DNA from: Acinetobacter rudis
Lineage (GTDB): Bacteria > Pseudomonadota > Gammaproteobacteria > Pseudomonadales > Moraxellaceae
NCBI RefSeq assembly: GCF_031157835.1
Contig: NZ_JAVIDR010000012.1
Location: 30,740-94,739, forward strand
Reading direction: 5' to 3'
DNA: 64,000 nt
Part shown: positions 26,618 to 36,973 of the stretch, piece by piece
Layout of the letters: every line of letters starts with the position of its first letter
How positions within the stretch are numbered: position 1 is the first letter of the stretch
Notes under the pieces: model-generated
What the model saw: the letters and a program-made list of their open reading frames with translations, nothing else
The model's database searches: none
What the model was told of the DNA's origin: nothing
Position numbers and translations under genes: made by a program

Positions 26618-27955
26618 CTATTGAAAAGAGTAAACTGCTCCGAGGCCCAATATCTGTGTAAGTTCATCTAAGGCGCTACGGCTTTCATTCAATAATTCAG
26701 GGTCTACAAGGTCTGCTTGACAGAGCCTATCGCGATAATAGTGATCAACCCACTGATTTAAACGGGTAAACAGCGCATCACTCATGACCACCTTAGGATT
26801 AATAGCACTAAACTCTAAATCATTTAACGCAACCCGTAATCTCAAACATGCAGGCCCACCGCCATTACGCATACTCTCCCTTAAATCAAAAACCTGAATA
26901 TCATCTATAGGCGTGCCCATATCTAACATATCATTCAGGTAAGCCCATACGGCACTGTTCTGCCTAGACTCTTCAGGGATGACAATACTCATCCCCCCAT
27001 CGGGCCGAGTTAACAGTTGACTATTAAACAAATAGGTAGAGACAGCATCGGCAACGGAAATGCGCTTGACCGGTACTTCTATAGGGATAAACTGATGACC
27101 TAAATGAGCAAGTTTATGGGTAATCTCATTCAGTGTTTCAGTTTGGTTAACAAATGCATGTTGATGATAAAAAAGAACTTGTTGATTACTCACGGCAATA
27201 ACATCATTGTGAAATACGCCCTGATCGATTACATCTGGATTTTGCTGCACAAAAACCGTTCTATTCATATCAAGTTGATGTAATCGAGCAATTGCCTGAC
27301 TCGCCTCTAAAGATTGTCGAGCTGGATAGCGTTTTGGTCCTACTCCACCTGATAAAAACTGTTGTCCATAAACAAATACTTGCACACCAGCTTGATCATA
27401 AGCACCACCGAGACGATTATGATTTGCTGCACCTTCATCACCAAATAATGTAACGGAGGGCAAAGCAGAATGATGCGCAAAATATCGCTCATCCGTAAAA
27501 ATTGCCTTTAAAATGCGACTTGTTGTGGGATGCTCAATTGAACGGTGAAACTTATTATTTAAGTTTGCAGCTGTAAAGTGCACACGACTATCGGCGCTAT
27601 CCGCTGAAGGTGAGACAGTAGCTGCATTTGCTGTCCACATTGAAGATGCAGAACTCAGTGCAGACAAGAGACTTGGTGATTGACGCATTGCCTCAGCAAT
27701 CACCTGCTGATCCGAACCCTCAAAACCTAATCGACGTAAACTTGCTAAATCAGGCCGTTCTTGCGGTGCTAACACTCCTTGTAACAAGCCTAAATCAGAT
27801 AAGGCCTTCATTTTAAGCAAACCTTGTTTTGCAGCCAATTTAGGATTGGAGGTTTGCATACTATATTTGGTTGATGCTTCATTACCGTAGGATAAACCTG
27901 CATAATGATGCGTAGGTCCGACTAGACCATCAAAATTCATTTCATATCCAGACAT
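26618..27955 (-). CDS. astB: N-succinylarginine dihydrolase AstB
   Basis: Second AST step: hydrolyses succinylarginine to succinylornithine, ammonia and CO2. It belongs to the amidinotransferase fold family, 445 residues, with [20 protein letters not shown] at the N-terminus and the catalytic Cys motif [11 protein letters not shown] near the C-terminus. The start at 27955 ([10 protein letters not shown]) is fixed by GGAGGA five bases upstream. The longer frame begins earlier, inside astD, but lacks support. Confidence 0.95.
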   Translation of the reverse strand: MSGYEMNFDGLVGPTHHYAGLSYGNEASTKYSMQTSNPKLAAKQGLLKMKALSDLGLLQGVLAPQERPDLASLRRLGFEGSDQQVIAEAMRQSPSLLSALSSASSMWTANAATVSPSADSADSRVHFTAANLNNKFHRSIEHPTTSRILKAIFTDERYFAHHSALPSVTLFGDEGAANHNRLGGAYDQAGVQVFVYGQQFLSGGVGPKRYPARQSLEASQAIARLHQLDMNRTVFVQQNPDVIDQGVFHNDVIAVSNQQVLFYHQHAFVNQTETLNEITHKLAHLGHQFIPIEVPVKRISVADAVSTYLFNSQLLTRPDGGMSIVIPEESRQNSAVWAYLNDMLDMGTPIDDIQVFDLRESMRNGGGPACLRLRVALNDLEFSAINPKVVMSDALFTRLNQWVDHYYRDRLCQADLVDPELLNESRSALDELTQILGLGAVYSFQ

Positions 27956-27971
27956 CTTTTTCCTCCACTCA

Positions 27972-29441
27972 CTACAGCACAATGCCAGGCGATAATTGTG
28001 ATGGTAAACTCAGCTGTTCAGCCTCAAGTGAAGCCATTGGCCAAGCACAATAGTCTGCGGCATAAAAAGCACTGGCTCGATGATTACCGGAAGCACCAAC
28101 ACCACCAAATGGTGCTGCACTAGAAGCACCTGTTAATGGTTTATTCCAATTCACAATTCCAGCACGCGCTTCAAGTAGTAATTGCTCAAATAAAGCCCGA
28201 TCTTGTGAAACCAAACCTACGGATAAACCAAAGCGTGTTGCATTGGCTAATTTTAGAGCCTGTTCAAAATCGTCATAACGATAAATACACGTGATTGGCC
28301 CAAAAATTTCCTGATCAGGTACATCCACCACATCTGATAAATCTAAAATTCCAGCACTAAGTAAGCTACTGTTATCTCTTATTTTTCTACTTAATAACAA
28401 TGCTTTTGCACCGAGGTTAAGCAATGCTTGTTGAGCATTTAAAATTTGCTCGGCTGCCTGTATGGAAATCACGCCACCCATAAAAGGTTGTGGTTCTTGA
28501 TTCCAATCTCCAACTTGTAGACGCTCAGAAATCTCAACAAGACGCTCAATAAATTGATCACCTTCAACACCACGTTTAACCAATAAACGACGTGCGCAAG
28601 TACAGCGCTGTCCAGCTGAAATAAATGCTGATTGAATTGTTAAATTAACCACTGCATCCACTTCAGCAAAATCATGAATAATCAGGGCATTATTTCCCCC
28701 CATTTCCAAGGCTAAAATTTTCTCTGGACTATGAGCAAATTGACGATGGAGTAAATGTCCTGTTTCTGCACTTCCAGTAAATAAAACACCATCAATATGT
28801 TCTGACTGTAATAAGGCTTTTCCTGTAGTATGCCCACCTTGTACCAAGTTAATTACACCAGCAGGTAAACCTGCCTGTTGCCAAAATTTCAAAGTTTCTT
28901 CAGCTGTCCACGGTGTTAATTCACTGGGTTTGAAAATAATTGTGTTACCAGCAATGAGTGCTGGAATAATGTGACCATTAGGTAAATGTCCTGGAAAATT
29001 ATAGGGACCAAATACAGCCAATACACCGTGGGGTTTATGTCGTAATGAAGCAGTACCAGCATCTATTGGTGTTGATGTTTCACCTGTGCGCTGATGATAT
29101 GCACGAATTGAAATTGCAACCTTTGCAATCATTGCCTGAACTTCAGTGAGTGTTTCCCACAAGGGTTTTGACGTCTCTCGACTAATAATTTCGGCTAAGT
29201 ATTGTTTATTGTGTTCAAGTAAAGCTGCAAAGGTTTCAACAACTGTAATGCGTTGTGCCAAGGGTAATCTGGCCCAACCACTCAATGCATACCTCGCAGC
29301 CAAACCAGCCTCGTCAATATTTTCAGCAGTTGCTTCGTAACCACGCCAAATTTCTTGTTGATCAACAGGGTTTCGTTTTATCCATGCCTCTCCCTGTCCA
29401 CGCCTCCAGGTACCTGCTATGAATAGATTTCCTTGTGACAT
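27972..29441 (-). CDS. astD: Succinylglutamate-semialdehyde dehydrogenase AstD
   Basis: NAD-dependent aldehyde dehydrogenase of 489 residues, fourth AST step. It shows [39 protein letters not shown], the general-base Glu in [11 protein letters not shown] and the nucleophile Cys region [12 protein letters not shown], followed by [12 protein letters not shown]. It begins 6 bp after astA and ends 16 bp before the astB start, in the standard astCADBE order. Confidence 0.95.
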   Translation of the reverse strand: MSQGNLFIAGTWRRGQGEAWIKRNPVDQQEIWRGYEATAENIDEAGLAARYALSGWARLPLAQRITVVETFAALLEHNKQYLAEIISRETSKPLWETLTEVQAMIAKVAISIRAYHQRTGETSTPIDAGTASLRHKPHGVLAVFGPYNFPGHLPNGHIIPALIAGNTIIFKPSELTPWTAEETLKFWQQAGLPAGVINLVQGGHTTGKALLQSEHIDGVLFTGSAETGHLLHRQFAHSPEKILALEMGGNNALIIHDFAEVDAVVNLTIQSAFISAGQRCTCARRLLVKRGVEGDQFIERLVEISERLQVGDWNQEPQPFMGGVISIQAAEQILNAQQALLNLGAKALLLSRKIRDNSSLLSAGILDLSDVVDVPDQEIFGPITCIYRYDDFEQALKLANATRFGLSVGLVSQDRALFEQLLLEARAGIVNWNKPLTGASSAAPFGGVGASGNHRASAFYAADYCAWPMASLEAEQLSLPSQLSPGIVL

Positions 29442-29447
29442 AATATT

Positions 29448-30473
29448 TTACTCCGATGCATTTAATGACAGTACTCGCACCCAATGATCTTGTTTTACTT
29501 CAAGTGCCTGAGCTTGTTCATGGCTGAGCTCTATGACACCTTGTTGAATAATAGTATTCGTTAAAATAACGCGATAATCTTGATATTGATCATTCGCAAC
29601 CAGATAATTTATATTCGTTTTTTGTTGTTGATCAACAATATTCACTTGAACATGTTGACTGTTTTTCACTGCCCTTAAGTTTTTAAGTTCAGCCTCTATG
29701 GACGGGCCTGCATCAAAAATATCAATATACCCCTGATATGCTAATCCTTCAGACTGAAGCACATGATAAGCAGGACGAGTATGTGGATGTACTTGTGCAA
29801 TCACTTGCTGAGCAGAAACTGGTAGAAGATCAATGTACAGAGGAAAACGTGGCATTAACTCCGCGATAAAGACTTTCTGTCCCACGCCACTTAAATAATC
29901 TGCTGTCGCAAAATCCATATTAAAAAAATGGTGTCCTAATGCATTCCAAAAAACCGAATGACCTTCCTCATCTGAAACACCACGCATTTCTGCAATAATT
30001 TTTGGTTCGAAACATGACTGGAATGCCGCAATAAATAATAACCGTGCTTTAGACAAAAATTTACCATTATTATTTGCTCTAAAATCTGAGTCTAAAAACA
30101 GGGAGCATAATTCGCTGCACCCTGTATAGTCATTACTTAAAAATAAGGTATTGAGTGTCTTATAAACTTTCAATGCTTGTGAGGCATGTACTTGTTGCCC
30201 CACATGAAAATTATAAAAAGGTTCGAGTAAACCCACCGCAACCTCTATCGCACTAATCCCAACAACACGTTGTAACTCAGTGTCTTCTAGTACAAATAAA
30301 TAACCCTGTTCGCCTTTAGCCAACTGGCCCTCTAATGTACTGCGTGTCCGAGTTAGACGTGTTGCCATTGCTTCTTTATTTTGTGGCAATGAAGTCATGC
30401 CTACACCTGATTTGACAACCAAAGCATAAATATCATCAAGATCCCTATACTCTGCATGCCGAATAATCATCAT
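29448..30473 (-). CDS. astA: Arginine N-succinyltransferase AstA
   Basis: First AST step: transfers succinyl from succinyl-CoA to arginine. The 341-residue protein has a GNAT-like N-terminus (MMIIRHAEYRDLDDIYALV), CSELCSLFLDSDFRANNNGKFLSKARLLF, FWNALGHHFFNMDFATADYLS and IDIFDAGPSIEAEL, all AstA signatures. The ATG at 30473 is chosen because AAAGGA lies nine bases upstream; a TTG at 30479 is only three bases from it. Confidence 0.95.
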   Translation of the reverse strand: MMIIRHAEYRDLDDIYALVVKSGVGMTSLPQNKEAMATRLTRTRSTLEGQLAKGEQGYLFVLEDTELQRVVGISAIEVAVGLLEPFYNFHVGQQVHASQALKVYKTLNTLFLSNDYTGCSELCSLFLDSDFRANNNGKFLSKARLLFIAAFQSCFEPKIIAEMRGVSDEEGHSVFWNALGHHFFNMDFATADYLSGVGQKVFIAELMPRFPLYIDLLPVSAQQVIAQVHPHTRPAYHVLQSEGLAYQGYIDIFDAGPSIEAELKNLRAVKNSQHVQVNIVDQQQKTNINYLVANDQYQDYRVILTNTIIQQGVIELSHEQAQALEVKQDHWVRVLSLNASE

Positions 30474-30488
30474 AGGCAAATATCCTTT

Positions 30489-31700
30489 TTATTTAGATTT
30501 AAATCGCGCTAAAGCTTGGCCAAAGCGTTTAAGTCCTTCTGTAATATCTTGTTGAGGGATAATCAATGAAGGTGTAAAACGAACAACATTCGGACCTGCA
30601 ACCAATGCCAACAACCCTTCTTCACTTGCGAGTTGAACAATGTCTTTCGCTTTCCCAGCATATTCAGGCTTCAATACAATCCCGAGTAACAAGCCCTGAC
30701 CACGAATTTCTTCAAACAATTGATATTTTTCATTCAATTCATTTAAACCATCAACAAAAGCTTGGTGGCGTTGTTTAACCCCAGTCAAAATTTCTTCACG
30801 GTTTATGAACTCAAATACGGCACCCGCAATCGCAGTTGCCAATGGGTTACCCCCATATGTTGTACCGTGATCGCCTACAGAAAAATGCTGAGCAAACTTA
30901 TTGGTTGTTAACATGGCACCAATTGGAAAACCTGCACCTAAAGCTTTTGCTGTGGTTAAAATATCAGGAGTCACGCCTGTGTTCATATATGCATATAAAG
31001 CACCTGTACGCCCCATTCCTGTTTGAACTTCATCAAAAATAAGAACTGCACCGGTCTCATCACAACGTTGACGTAAAGCCTGTAAAAATTCAGGTGTAGC
31101 ATCAATCACACCACCTTCACCTTGAATAGGCTCAACAATAACAGCACAGGTATGATCATCAATTGCAGCACGAGCAGCTTCAATATCGTTAAATGCTATA
31201 TGCTCAATGCCTTGTGGTAATGGTGCAAAGTCTTGTGAATATTTGGGTTGACCACCTGCTGTTACAGTAAACAAAGTACGTCCATGAAATGCATTTTTAA
31301 ATGCAATAATCTTACTTTTATCTCCTTTACCCTGATCTAAACCAACTTTACGTGCCAACTTTAATGCTGCTTCATTGGCTTCTGCACCTGAATTACAAAA
31401 GAAAACCTTGTCTGCAAATGTATGAGTAACCAGTTGTTTGGCAAGTCGTAATACAGGTTCATTTGTATAACCATTTCCTAAGTGCCAAAGCTTTTGTGCC
31501 TGTTCAGTCAGTGCATTTAATGCAACTGGGTGAGCATGGCCTAAACCATTGACCGCAATACCGCCAGCAAAATCAATATATTCGTTATCATTTTGATCCC
31601 AAATTCGAGATCCTTCACCACGAACGAGAACAAAATCAGCAGGTGCATATATAGGCACCATCAACTCATTAAAATCTTGGCGGGTTACTTGTTGAACCAT
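30489..31700 (-). CDS. astC: Succinylornithine/acetylornithine aminotransferase AstC
   Basis: PLP-dependent class III aminotransferase, 403 residues, third AST step (succinylornithine plus 2-oxoglutarate to succinylglutamate semialdehyde plus glutamate). It has [53 protein letters not shown] and the PLP-lysine segment [16 protein letters not shown]. Such enzymes often also serve as ArgD. The ATG at 31700 is preferred because GAGAGG lies six bases upstream, whereas it directly abuts the ATG at 31706. First gene of astCADBE. Confidence 0.94.
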   Translation of the reverse strand: MVQQVTRQDFNELMVPIYAPADFVLVRGEGSRIWDQNDNEYIDFAGGIAVNGLGHAHPVALNALTEQAQKLWHLGNGYTNEPVLRLAKQLVTHTFADKVFFCNSGAEANEAALKLARKVGLDQGKGDKSKIIAFKNAFHGRTLFTVTAGGQPKYSQDFAPLPQGIEHIAFNDIEAARAAIDDHTCAVIVEPIQGEGGVIDATPEFLQALRQRCDETGAVLIFDEVQTGMGRTGALYAYMNTGVTPDILTTAKALGAGFPIGAMLTTNKFAQHFSVGDHGTTYGGNPLATAIAGAVFEFINREEILTGVKQRHQAFVDGLNELNEKYQLFEEIRGQGLLLGIVLKPEYAGKAKDIVQLASEEGLLALVAGPNVVRFTPSLIIPQQDITEGLKRFGQALARFKSK

Positions 31701-32097
31701 CGTCATCCTCTCAAATTTGACTTAAATTGATTTCAGGAATCTACTTAACTTAAGTAATGTAAAATCCATCTCAACAACTTATTTATACAGTGCAATAAAC
31801 CATGTCGGTCTAAAATCAAATAAGCTATTTGCTAACACGGTACACTACAAACAACATAAATAGATTTACAGGAAAAAGCTCTGCGACTCACGGGAAACGT
31901 CCTGATTTACCGCAAAAGCAATACATTTCTATATCAGAATACTATTGTTAGCCTTCTGACACTGGTGTAGCTCCAAAAACTACACTTCTGATCCTACACC
32001 TTAGAACTAGTATGATTAATCATTTTGATCTAAAAAAGTTAAAAAATTGCCTATAATGAGTTATATTTTTTTCAAAATGATCAGAGTCCACATCAAA
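31701..32097. promoter_or_regulatory. Divergent control region between astC and the Lrp-type gene
   Basis: About 400 bp between divergent genes. An inverted repeat GTGTAG-9 nt-CTACAC lies at 31965-31985, with a further CTACACC-like copy at 31993-32000, candidate operator elements for the adjacent regulator. I see no sigma-54 -24/-12 motif upstream of astC, unlike E. coli astC. Promoter positions cannot be fixed by eye. Confidence 0.4.
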
Positions 32098-32520
32098 ATG
32101 AATAATACGGACAATAAAATATTAGGACTTTTACGTGCCAATGCACGAATGACAATTACGGAACTTGCCAATACACTACGTATTTCTCGTGCAACTGTAC
32201 AAAAACGGATTGAGCTATTAGAAACCCAAGGTATTATTACTGGCTACACCATTAAAATACGCCCACAGATAGAAAAAAAACTTATACGTGCTTGGGTGAG
32301 CATTCGAGTAGAGGGTAATAAAACACATCAAGTTATAAAAACGCTACGTCTTGAATCAACGGTAAATACTATTCACTCTACTAATGGCAAATGGGATTTA
32401 TTGGTTGAATTACATTGTGAGGATCTGGAAAGTTTTGACCAAAGTTTAGATCGAATACGAACCATTACAGGTGTCAGTTTCAGCGAAACGAGTATTTTAC
32501 TTACGACTTATAAAAACTAA
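32098..32520 (+). CDS. Lrp/AsnC family transcriptional regulator
   Basis: A 140-residue regulator with an N-terminal helix-turn-helix (MTITELANTLRISRATVQKRIELLETQGII, about 18-47) and a C-terminal RAM/AsnC effector-binding domain (IRAWVSIRVEGNK to FSETSILLTTY). Lrp-type proteins form octamers and bind amino acids. The divergent placement next to astCADBE suggests it controls arginine catabolism; this is inference from position. The ATG at 32098 gives the normal family length; upstream starts at 32047/32056 add non-homologous residues. Confidence 0.85.
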   Translation: MNNTDNKILGLLRANARMTITELANTLRISRATVQKRIELLETQGIITGYTIKIRPQIEKKLIRAWVSIRVEGNKTHQVIKTLRLESTVNTIHSTNGKWDLLVELHCEDLESFDQSLDRIRTITGVSFSETSILLTTYKN

Positions 32521-32696
32521 ATTTAACTGACTAACCCTTACTTTTTTATAGATATTTATTGTAATTTCATAAGATATAGCAATTCGTTAACCCTCCCCCA
32601 AACACAATAACTTTTTTATAATTGGCATTATTGTTTCCAAGATCGCCGCTGTCGATTAGAATAGCGCATTCTTGTCACCCGACACACCAGAGTTCC

Positions 32697-34076
32697 ATGT
32701 CCAAGCCCGCACCTTCCTCATCTAAGCACAATGCTGAACAATCTACAGATTTGATTTACGGTTTAAATGATCAACCTAAAGCATGGATTGCTTTTTTTGC
32801 AGCCTTGCAACACTTACTTGCGATCATTGTTCCGATTGTTACGCCAGGCTTACTTATTTGTGTTTCCCTAGGCGTATCTAAACAAGACACCAATATGATT
32901 TTGTCGATGTCTTTAATTATTTCTGGAATTGCCACATTTTTGCAGTGTAAAAAAGTAGGACCTTTAGGTGCTGGTTTATTAATTGTACAAGGCACGAGTT
33001 TTAATTTTATTGGGCCAATTATTGGTATTGGTAGCTTAATGGTTGCTTCTGGCACACCAATTAACCAAGTCATGGCTGCCATTTTTGGTGTTGTTATTGC
33101 GGGTTCATTTATTGAAATGGGGGTTTCCCGAATTCTCCCATGGGTAAAACGTTTTATCACGCCTCTCGTAACCGGTATTGTAGTTCTGCTAATTGGCTTA
33201 ACGCTTATTAAAGAGGGACTAGTGAGTATGGGGGGCGGTTATCAAGCCATGCAAAATAACACGTTTGCAAGTGTAGATAACTTAATTATGTCTTGTAGCG
33301 TACTTGGCTTGATCATTATTTTAAATCGTATTCCTGTTGTATGGATTAAAAGCTCGGCGATTTTAATCGCTCTCATTTTAGGCTATGTCCTTGCAGGCAT
33401 AATGGGCTATTTAGATTTCTCTAATTTAAATCAACTACCTTTAGTACAAATTCCAACGCCAATGCATTTTGGATTAAGTTTTGATTGGGGTTTATTTATA
33501 CCAATGGCTTTTATTTATTTAGTGACCTCATTAGAAGCAATTGGTGATATAACCGCAACTTCAAAAATTTCCAATCAGCCTATTGATGGCCCAATGTGGA
33601 TGCAACGCATCAAAGGTGGTGTTTTGGTCAATGGTGCAAATTCATTTTTAGCAGGAATCTTTAACACCTTCCCTAGTTCAGTCTTTGCACAAAATAATGG
33701 TGTAATTCAACTTACAGGTGTTGCTAGCCGTTTCGTCGGAATATGGATTGCTATTTTACTGATTATTCTTGGCCTATTTCCTGTAGTCGCTGGTGTTATT
33801 CAAGCCGTTCCACAAGCGGTGCTTGGCGGTGCAGTAATGGTCATGTTTGGTGCTGTAGCTGCGTCTGGCATTAATATCTTGTCTTCAATTCATTTAGATC
33901 GTCGTGCCTTATTAATCATTGCAATTTCTTTAGCACTTGGATTGGGTGTCGCACAAGTACCACAAATTCTTGAACACCTTCCCGAATTAGCGCGTAATAT
34001 CTTTAGTTCAGGCGTTGCGACTGGCGGTATAGCAGCTCTGATTTTAAATTTTGTTTTGCCTGCTACAAAAAATTAA
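32697..34076 (+). CDS. NCS2 family nucleobase:cation symporter (xanthine/purine permease)
   Basis: Inner-membrane transporter of 459 residues with about 12-14 transmembrane segments. Family signatures are visible: HLLAIIVPIVTPGLLI, the QGTSFNFIGPI motif in TM3, and NGVIQLTGVASRFVG near TM10, the NCS2 motif. The XanP/XanQ-type sequence suggests xanthine or uric acid, but the substrate is not proven. The ATG at 32697 is preferred over an upstream start that adds 25 polar residues. Confidence 0.85.
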   Translation: MSKPAPSSSKHNAEQSTDLIYGLNDQPKAWIAFFAALQHLLAIIVPIVTPGLLICVSLGVSKQDTNMILSMSLIISGIATFLQCKKVGPLGAGLLIVQGTSFNFIGPIIGIGSLMVASGTPINQVMAAIFGVVIAGSFIEMGVSRILPWVKRFITPLVTGIVVLLIGLTLIKEGLVSMGGGYQAMQNNTFASVDNLIMSCSVLGLIIILNRIPVVWIKSSAILIALILGYVLAGIMGYLDFSNLNQLPLVQIPTPMHFGLSFDWGLFIPMAFIYLVTSLEAIGDITATSKISNQPIDGPMWMQRIKGGVLVNGANSFLAGIFNTFPSSVFAQNNGVIQLTGVASRFVGIWIAILLIILGLFPVVAGVIQAVPQAVLGGAVMVMFGAVAASGINILSSIHLDRRALLIIAISLALGLGVAQVPQILEHLPELARNIFSSGVATGGIAALILNFVLPATKN

Positions 34077-34143
34077 ATGGACATTAAAAACTACACAATG
34101 ATTTTGAGCGATAACAACGCCACGACATTAAAAAGTGAAAGAT

Positions 34144-35184
34144 ATGGATACTAGAAGTGAAGTTGTCATTCGACAACAGCATGCTCTTAATGGGCGAGTT
34201 CTATTTATTAATGCTCCAGCTGATCAACTTATTGATCAGCTCGATGCCGATATTAATGCAACAGTTTGGACTTGGAATTACGCTGACCATTTGTACCATT
34301 GTAAAATGCAGCATAACTCACATTTTGCTGTTGAGCTCCCAGCTCAACCTTTTGATCAAGCGATTATCTTTGTACCCAAATCAAAAAATCTACTGGAATA
34401 TATTCTCCATCAAGTCATCAGCCATTTTGATATTGGTCAAAATATCTTTTTGGTAGGTGAGAAAAAAGGAGGGGTTGAACGTGCTGCTAAACAACTTAAA
34501 AATTATGGCAAAACGTTCAAACTGGACAGTGCTCGACATTGTCAAATGTGGCAAGCTACGCTTGAACATAATATTTCCCCTCTCCCTATTGAAAGTTGGA
34601 TTAAAAACTATTCAATTGAAACAGATGAATTCAATTTAGAAATTTGCGCCTTACCTGGCGTCTTTAGTCAAGATCATTTAGATATTGGTACAGCTGTACT
34701 TTTACCTTATCTAAAACAAGTAAAATCAGGTACACTCGCCGACTTTGGTTGTGGAGCTGGTGTATTGTCTTGCTGTCTAGCAAAATTAAATGATCACAAT
34801 ATTATTCATGCGCTTGATGTCGATGCTTTTGCTCTCAAATCGACTGAACTGAGCTTCGAACGCAATCAACTTGACCGTTCTCGTTTGCATTTACATGCTG
34901 TAACAGGTATTCAGGATGCTCCGACCGGACTTGATGCTGTGATTAGCAATCCACCATTTCACCAAGGTATTCATACCAACTATGCAGCAAGTGAAAATCT
35001 TTGCCAAACAGCAAAAGCTCATCTTAAACCTCAAGGTGAACTATGGATTGTAGCAAATCGATTTTTAAACTATGCCAGTATCATTGAACAACAGTTTGGA
35101 CAAGCACAGATTAAAACAGATCAAAATGGATTTAAAGTCATCTATGCCTGTACCTCTCAACATACGTTTAAGGAGCCACAATGA
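34144..35184 (+). CDS. rsmC: 16S rRNA (guanine1207-N2)-methyltransferase RsmC
   Basis: SAM-dependent methyltransferase of 346 residues with the two-domain RsmC layout: a degenerate N-terminal domain and a catalytic C-terminal Rossmann domain with SAM motif [18 protein letters not shown] and the N6/N2-methylase motif NPPFHQG. It modifies G1207 of 16S rRNA. A GTG three codons upstream (34135) is an alternative start. The stop overlaps the lysP start by 4 bp (ATGA), indicating translational coupling. Confidence 0.9.
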   Translation: MDTRSEVVIRQQHALNGRVLFINAPADQLIDQLDADINATVWTWNYADHLYHCKMQHNSHFAVELPAQPFDQAIIFVPKSKNLLEYILHQVISHFDIGQNIFLVGEKKGGVERAAKQLKNYGKTFKLDSARHCQMWQATLEHNISPLPIESWIKNYSIETDEFNLEICALPGVFSQDHLDIGTAVLLPYLKQVKSGTLADFGCGAGVLSCCLAKLNDHNIIHALDVDAFALKSTELSFERNQLDRSRLHLHAVTGIQDAPTGLDAVISNPPFHQGIHTNYAASENLCQTAKAHLKPQGELWIVANRFLNYASIIEQQFGQAQIKTDQNGFKVIYACTSQHTFKEPQ

Positions 35185-36659
35185 GCGCAACTGATCATCC
35201 CACACTGCAGCGTAAGCTCAGTGCGCGGCATTTAAACATGATTGCCATTGGTGGCTCAATTGGAACAGGATTATTTCTTGCTTCAGGAAGCACCATTGAA
35301 AAAGCAGGTCCTGGTGGTGCCCTTTTGGCCTATGCCTTAATTGGACTCATGATTTATTTTTTAATGACAAGTTTAGGTGAACTTGCCACCCACAATCCAA
35401 CCTCTGGTGCATTTTTCACCTATGGTAACAAGTATGTTGAGGAAGGTTTTGGCTTTGCTCTAGGTTGGAACTATTGGTATAACTGGGCAATTACGGTGGC
35501 ATTTGAACTGGTTGCTGTACAGTTCATCATGAAATTTTGGTACCCCGACATTCCAGGATTTTACTGGAGTGCTTTGTTCCTCACTATCATCTTTTTAATT
35601 AATGCACTCACCGTTAAAGGCTTTGGTGAAAGTGAATTTATATTTTCACTGGTTAAAGTTGTTGCAATTATTTTCTTTATCGTCATTGGTCTTTATATGA
35701 TTGGTAAAATCATGCTTGACCCAACACAAAGCGTGCTTAAAAACTGGACCATAGGTGATGCACCTTTTGTTGGCGGTTTGCAAGCAATGATTGGTGTAGC
35801 GATGATTGCAGGATTCTCATTCCAAGGCACGGAGATGGTTGGTGTTGCCGCAGGTGAATCAAAAAATCCTAAGAAAACTATTCCACTTGCAATTAAACAA
35901 ATCTTTTGGCGTATCCTCCTGTTTTATATCGTTTGTATCTTTATTATTGGTACATTAATTGCGTATAACGAACCCAATCTAACACTAGCTGCTGAAGGGA
36001 CTGTAGGGAACGTTGCTCTTTCACCATTTACCTTACTCTATGAAAAAGCAGGGCTCGCTTTTGCTGCTGGTTTGATGAATGCGGTAATTTTAACAGCCAT
36101 TTTATCCGCTGGTAACTCTGGCATGTATTCTTCAACACGTATGTTATTTGACATGGCTAAACAAGGACGAGCACCTAAATGGTTCTCTAAACTTGACCGG
36201 CGTGGCGTACCAATGCACGCACTTTATGCAACAACTGCGGTTGCGGCACTGTGCTTTTTAACGACGTTTATTGGTGAGCAACAAGTCTTTGCTTGGCTAC
36301 TCAACATGTCAGGTATGTGTGGTTTCATTGTTTGGTTAGGTATTGCCATTTCACACTATCGTTTCCGTAAAGGATACTTGGCTCAAGGTTATAAAATTGA
36401 AGACTTAGCTTACAAAGCAAAATTCTTTCCATTTGCACCTTGGTTTGCTTTTATCTTGTGTTCAATCATTATCTTGGGGCAGAACTACCAAGCACTTATT
36501 GGTGGAAAAATTGATTGGGTTGGACTGCTTTCAACATACATCAGTATTCCCCTCTTCTTAGTCATTTGGTTAGGCTATAAGTGGAAAAATAAAACAAAAT
36601 TGATCTCGTATAAAGAGATGGATGTACATCCAATTGAAGTAGATCGGAAGTCACCTTAA
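35181..36659 (+). CDS. lysP: LysP-like amino acid permease
   Basis: APC-superfamily permease, 492 residues, about 12 transmembrane segments. It closely follows E. coli Lys[111 protein letters not shown]. Lysine uptake is therefore the best guess. Coupled to rsmC by a 4-bp overlap, although the two functions are unrelated. A strong terminator follows. Confidence 0.83.
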   Translation: MSATDHPTLQRKLSARHLNMIAIGGSIGTGLFLASGSTIEKAGPGGALLAYALIGLMIYFLMTSLGELATHNPTSGAFFTYGNKYVEEGFGFALGWNYWYNWAITVAFELVAVQFIMKFWYPDIPGFYWSALFLTIIFLINALTVKGFGESEFIFSLVKVVAIIFFIVIGLYMIGKIMLDPTQSVLKNWTIGDAPFVGGLQAMIGVAMIAGFSFQGTEMVGVAAGESKNPKKTIPLAIKQIFWRILLFYIVCIFIIGTLIAYNEPNLTLAAEGTVGNVALSPFTLLYEKAGLAFAAGLMNAVILTAILSAGNSGMYSSTRMLFDMAKQGRAPKWFSKLDRRGVPMHALYATTAVAALCFLTTFIGEQQVFAWLLNMSGMCGFIVWLGIAISHYRFRKGYLAQGYKIEDLAYKAKFFPFAPWFAFILCSIIILGQNYQALIGGKIDWVGLLSTYISIPLFLVIWLGYKWKNKTKLISYKEMDVHPIEVDRKSP

Positions 36660-36666
36660 GCTGAAA

Positions 36667-36698
36667 AATGGCTCCCCATATGAGGAGTCATTTTTTTT
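36667..36698 (+). terminator. Intrinsic terminator after lysP
   Basis: ATGGCTCC and GGAGTCAT form an 8-bp stem with one G-U pair, followed by eight T. It isolates the downstream rtcB promoter from lysP. Confidence 0.85.
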
Positions 36699-36714
36699 CA
36701 CTCATTTAAATAAC

Positions 36715-36743
36715 TTGACAAATAAAATATTGCTCTATATTCT
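36715..36743 (+). promoter_or_regulatory. Sigma-70 type promoter of rtcB leader
   Basis: A perfect -35 box TTGACA (36715-36720), 17-bp spacer, then TATTCT (36738-36743); the overlapping TATATT at 36736 is an alternative. Transcription would start near 36750, leaving a leader of about 220 nt before rtcB. No sigma-54 motif or rtcR gene is present, unlike the E. coli rtc operon. Confidence 0.65.
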
Positions 36744-36802
36744 TCGCGCCACAACTTAACTACAATGTTTAAAGTTAAGCCCAATATTTATAGGAGGACG
36801 TC

Positions 36803-36832
36803 ATGCTTTTACAGGAAAACAATTTTAATTAA
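36803..36832 (+). CDS. Putative leader peptide MLLQENNFN upstream of rtcB
   Basis: ATG-initiated nine-codon ORF with a perfect AGGAGG ribosome site five bases upstream, the best in the region. Three of its last four codons are Asn (AAC AAT TTT AAT) before TAA. The start codon lies in a stem and a terminator follows 60 nt downstream, so its role, if real, is likely regulatory by ribosome position rather than through the peptide. Confidence 0.5.
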   Translation: MLLQENNFN

Positions 36833-36892
36833 ATGAAGCAGACGTCAACTCACGGACACTCGCTTCATTGCTGTGTCCGAATCTAGACCATT

Positions 36893-36916
36893 ACCTAGCA
36901 TTCGCTAGGTTTTTTT
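36893..36916 (+). terminator. Intrinsic terminator inside the rtcB leader
   Basis: ACCTAGC-ATTC-GCTAGGT stem followed by a T-run, 57 bp before the rtcB start and on its own transcript. A terminator between promoter and gene implies premature termination unless it is prevented. Confidence 0.75.
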
Positions 36917-36973
36917 ATGCCTACTTTTCGCACATAGCAAAACAACAAATCAATTTATTTATAGAGAAAAATA

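Larger units (their letters stand above)
36755..36916 (+). promoter_or_regulatory. Structured rtcB leader, candidate attenuator
   Basis: Elements in order: hairpin CTTAACT/AGTTAAG (36755-36779); AGGAGG (36792-36797) and a nine-codon ORF; an 11-bp helix with bulged A between 36797-36808 and 36836-36846 that covers the leader start codon; hairpin CGGACAC/GTGTCCG (36853-36879), whose 13-nt loop holds GCTTCATT, complementary to AATGAAGC at 36832-36839; and an intrinsic terminator (36893-36916). The AATGAAGC segment overlaps the 3' arm of the first helix, so the two pairings compete. This is what a translation-responsive switch would look like; function is inferred. Confidence 0.55.

Noticed and set aside
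36755..36916. T-box, lysine or other known riboswitch upstream of rtcB
   Set aside because: No T-box sequence or recognised riboswitch core could be identified; the lysP gene is upstream, not downstream, of this leader.
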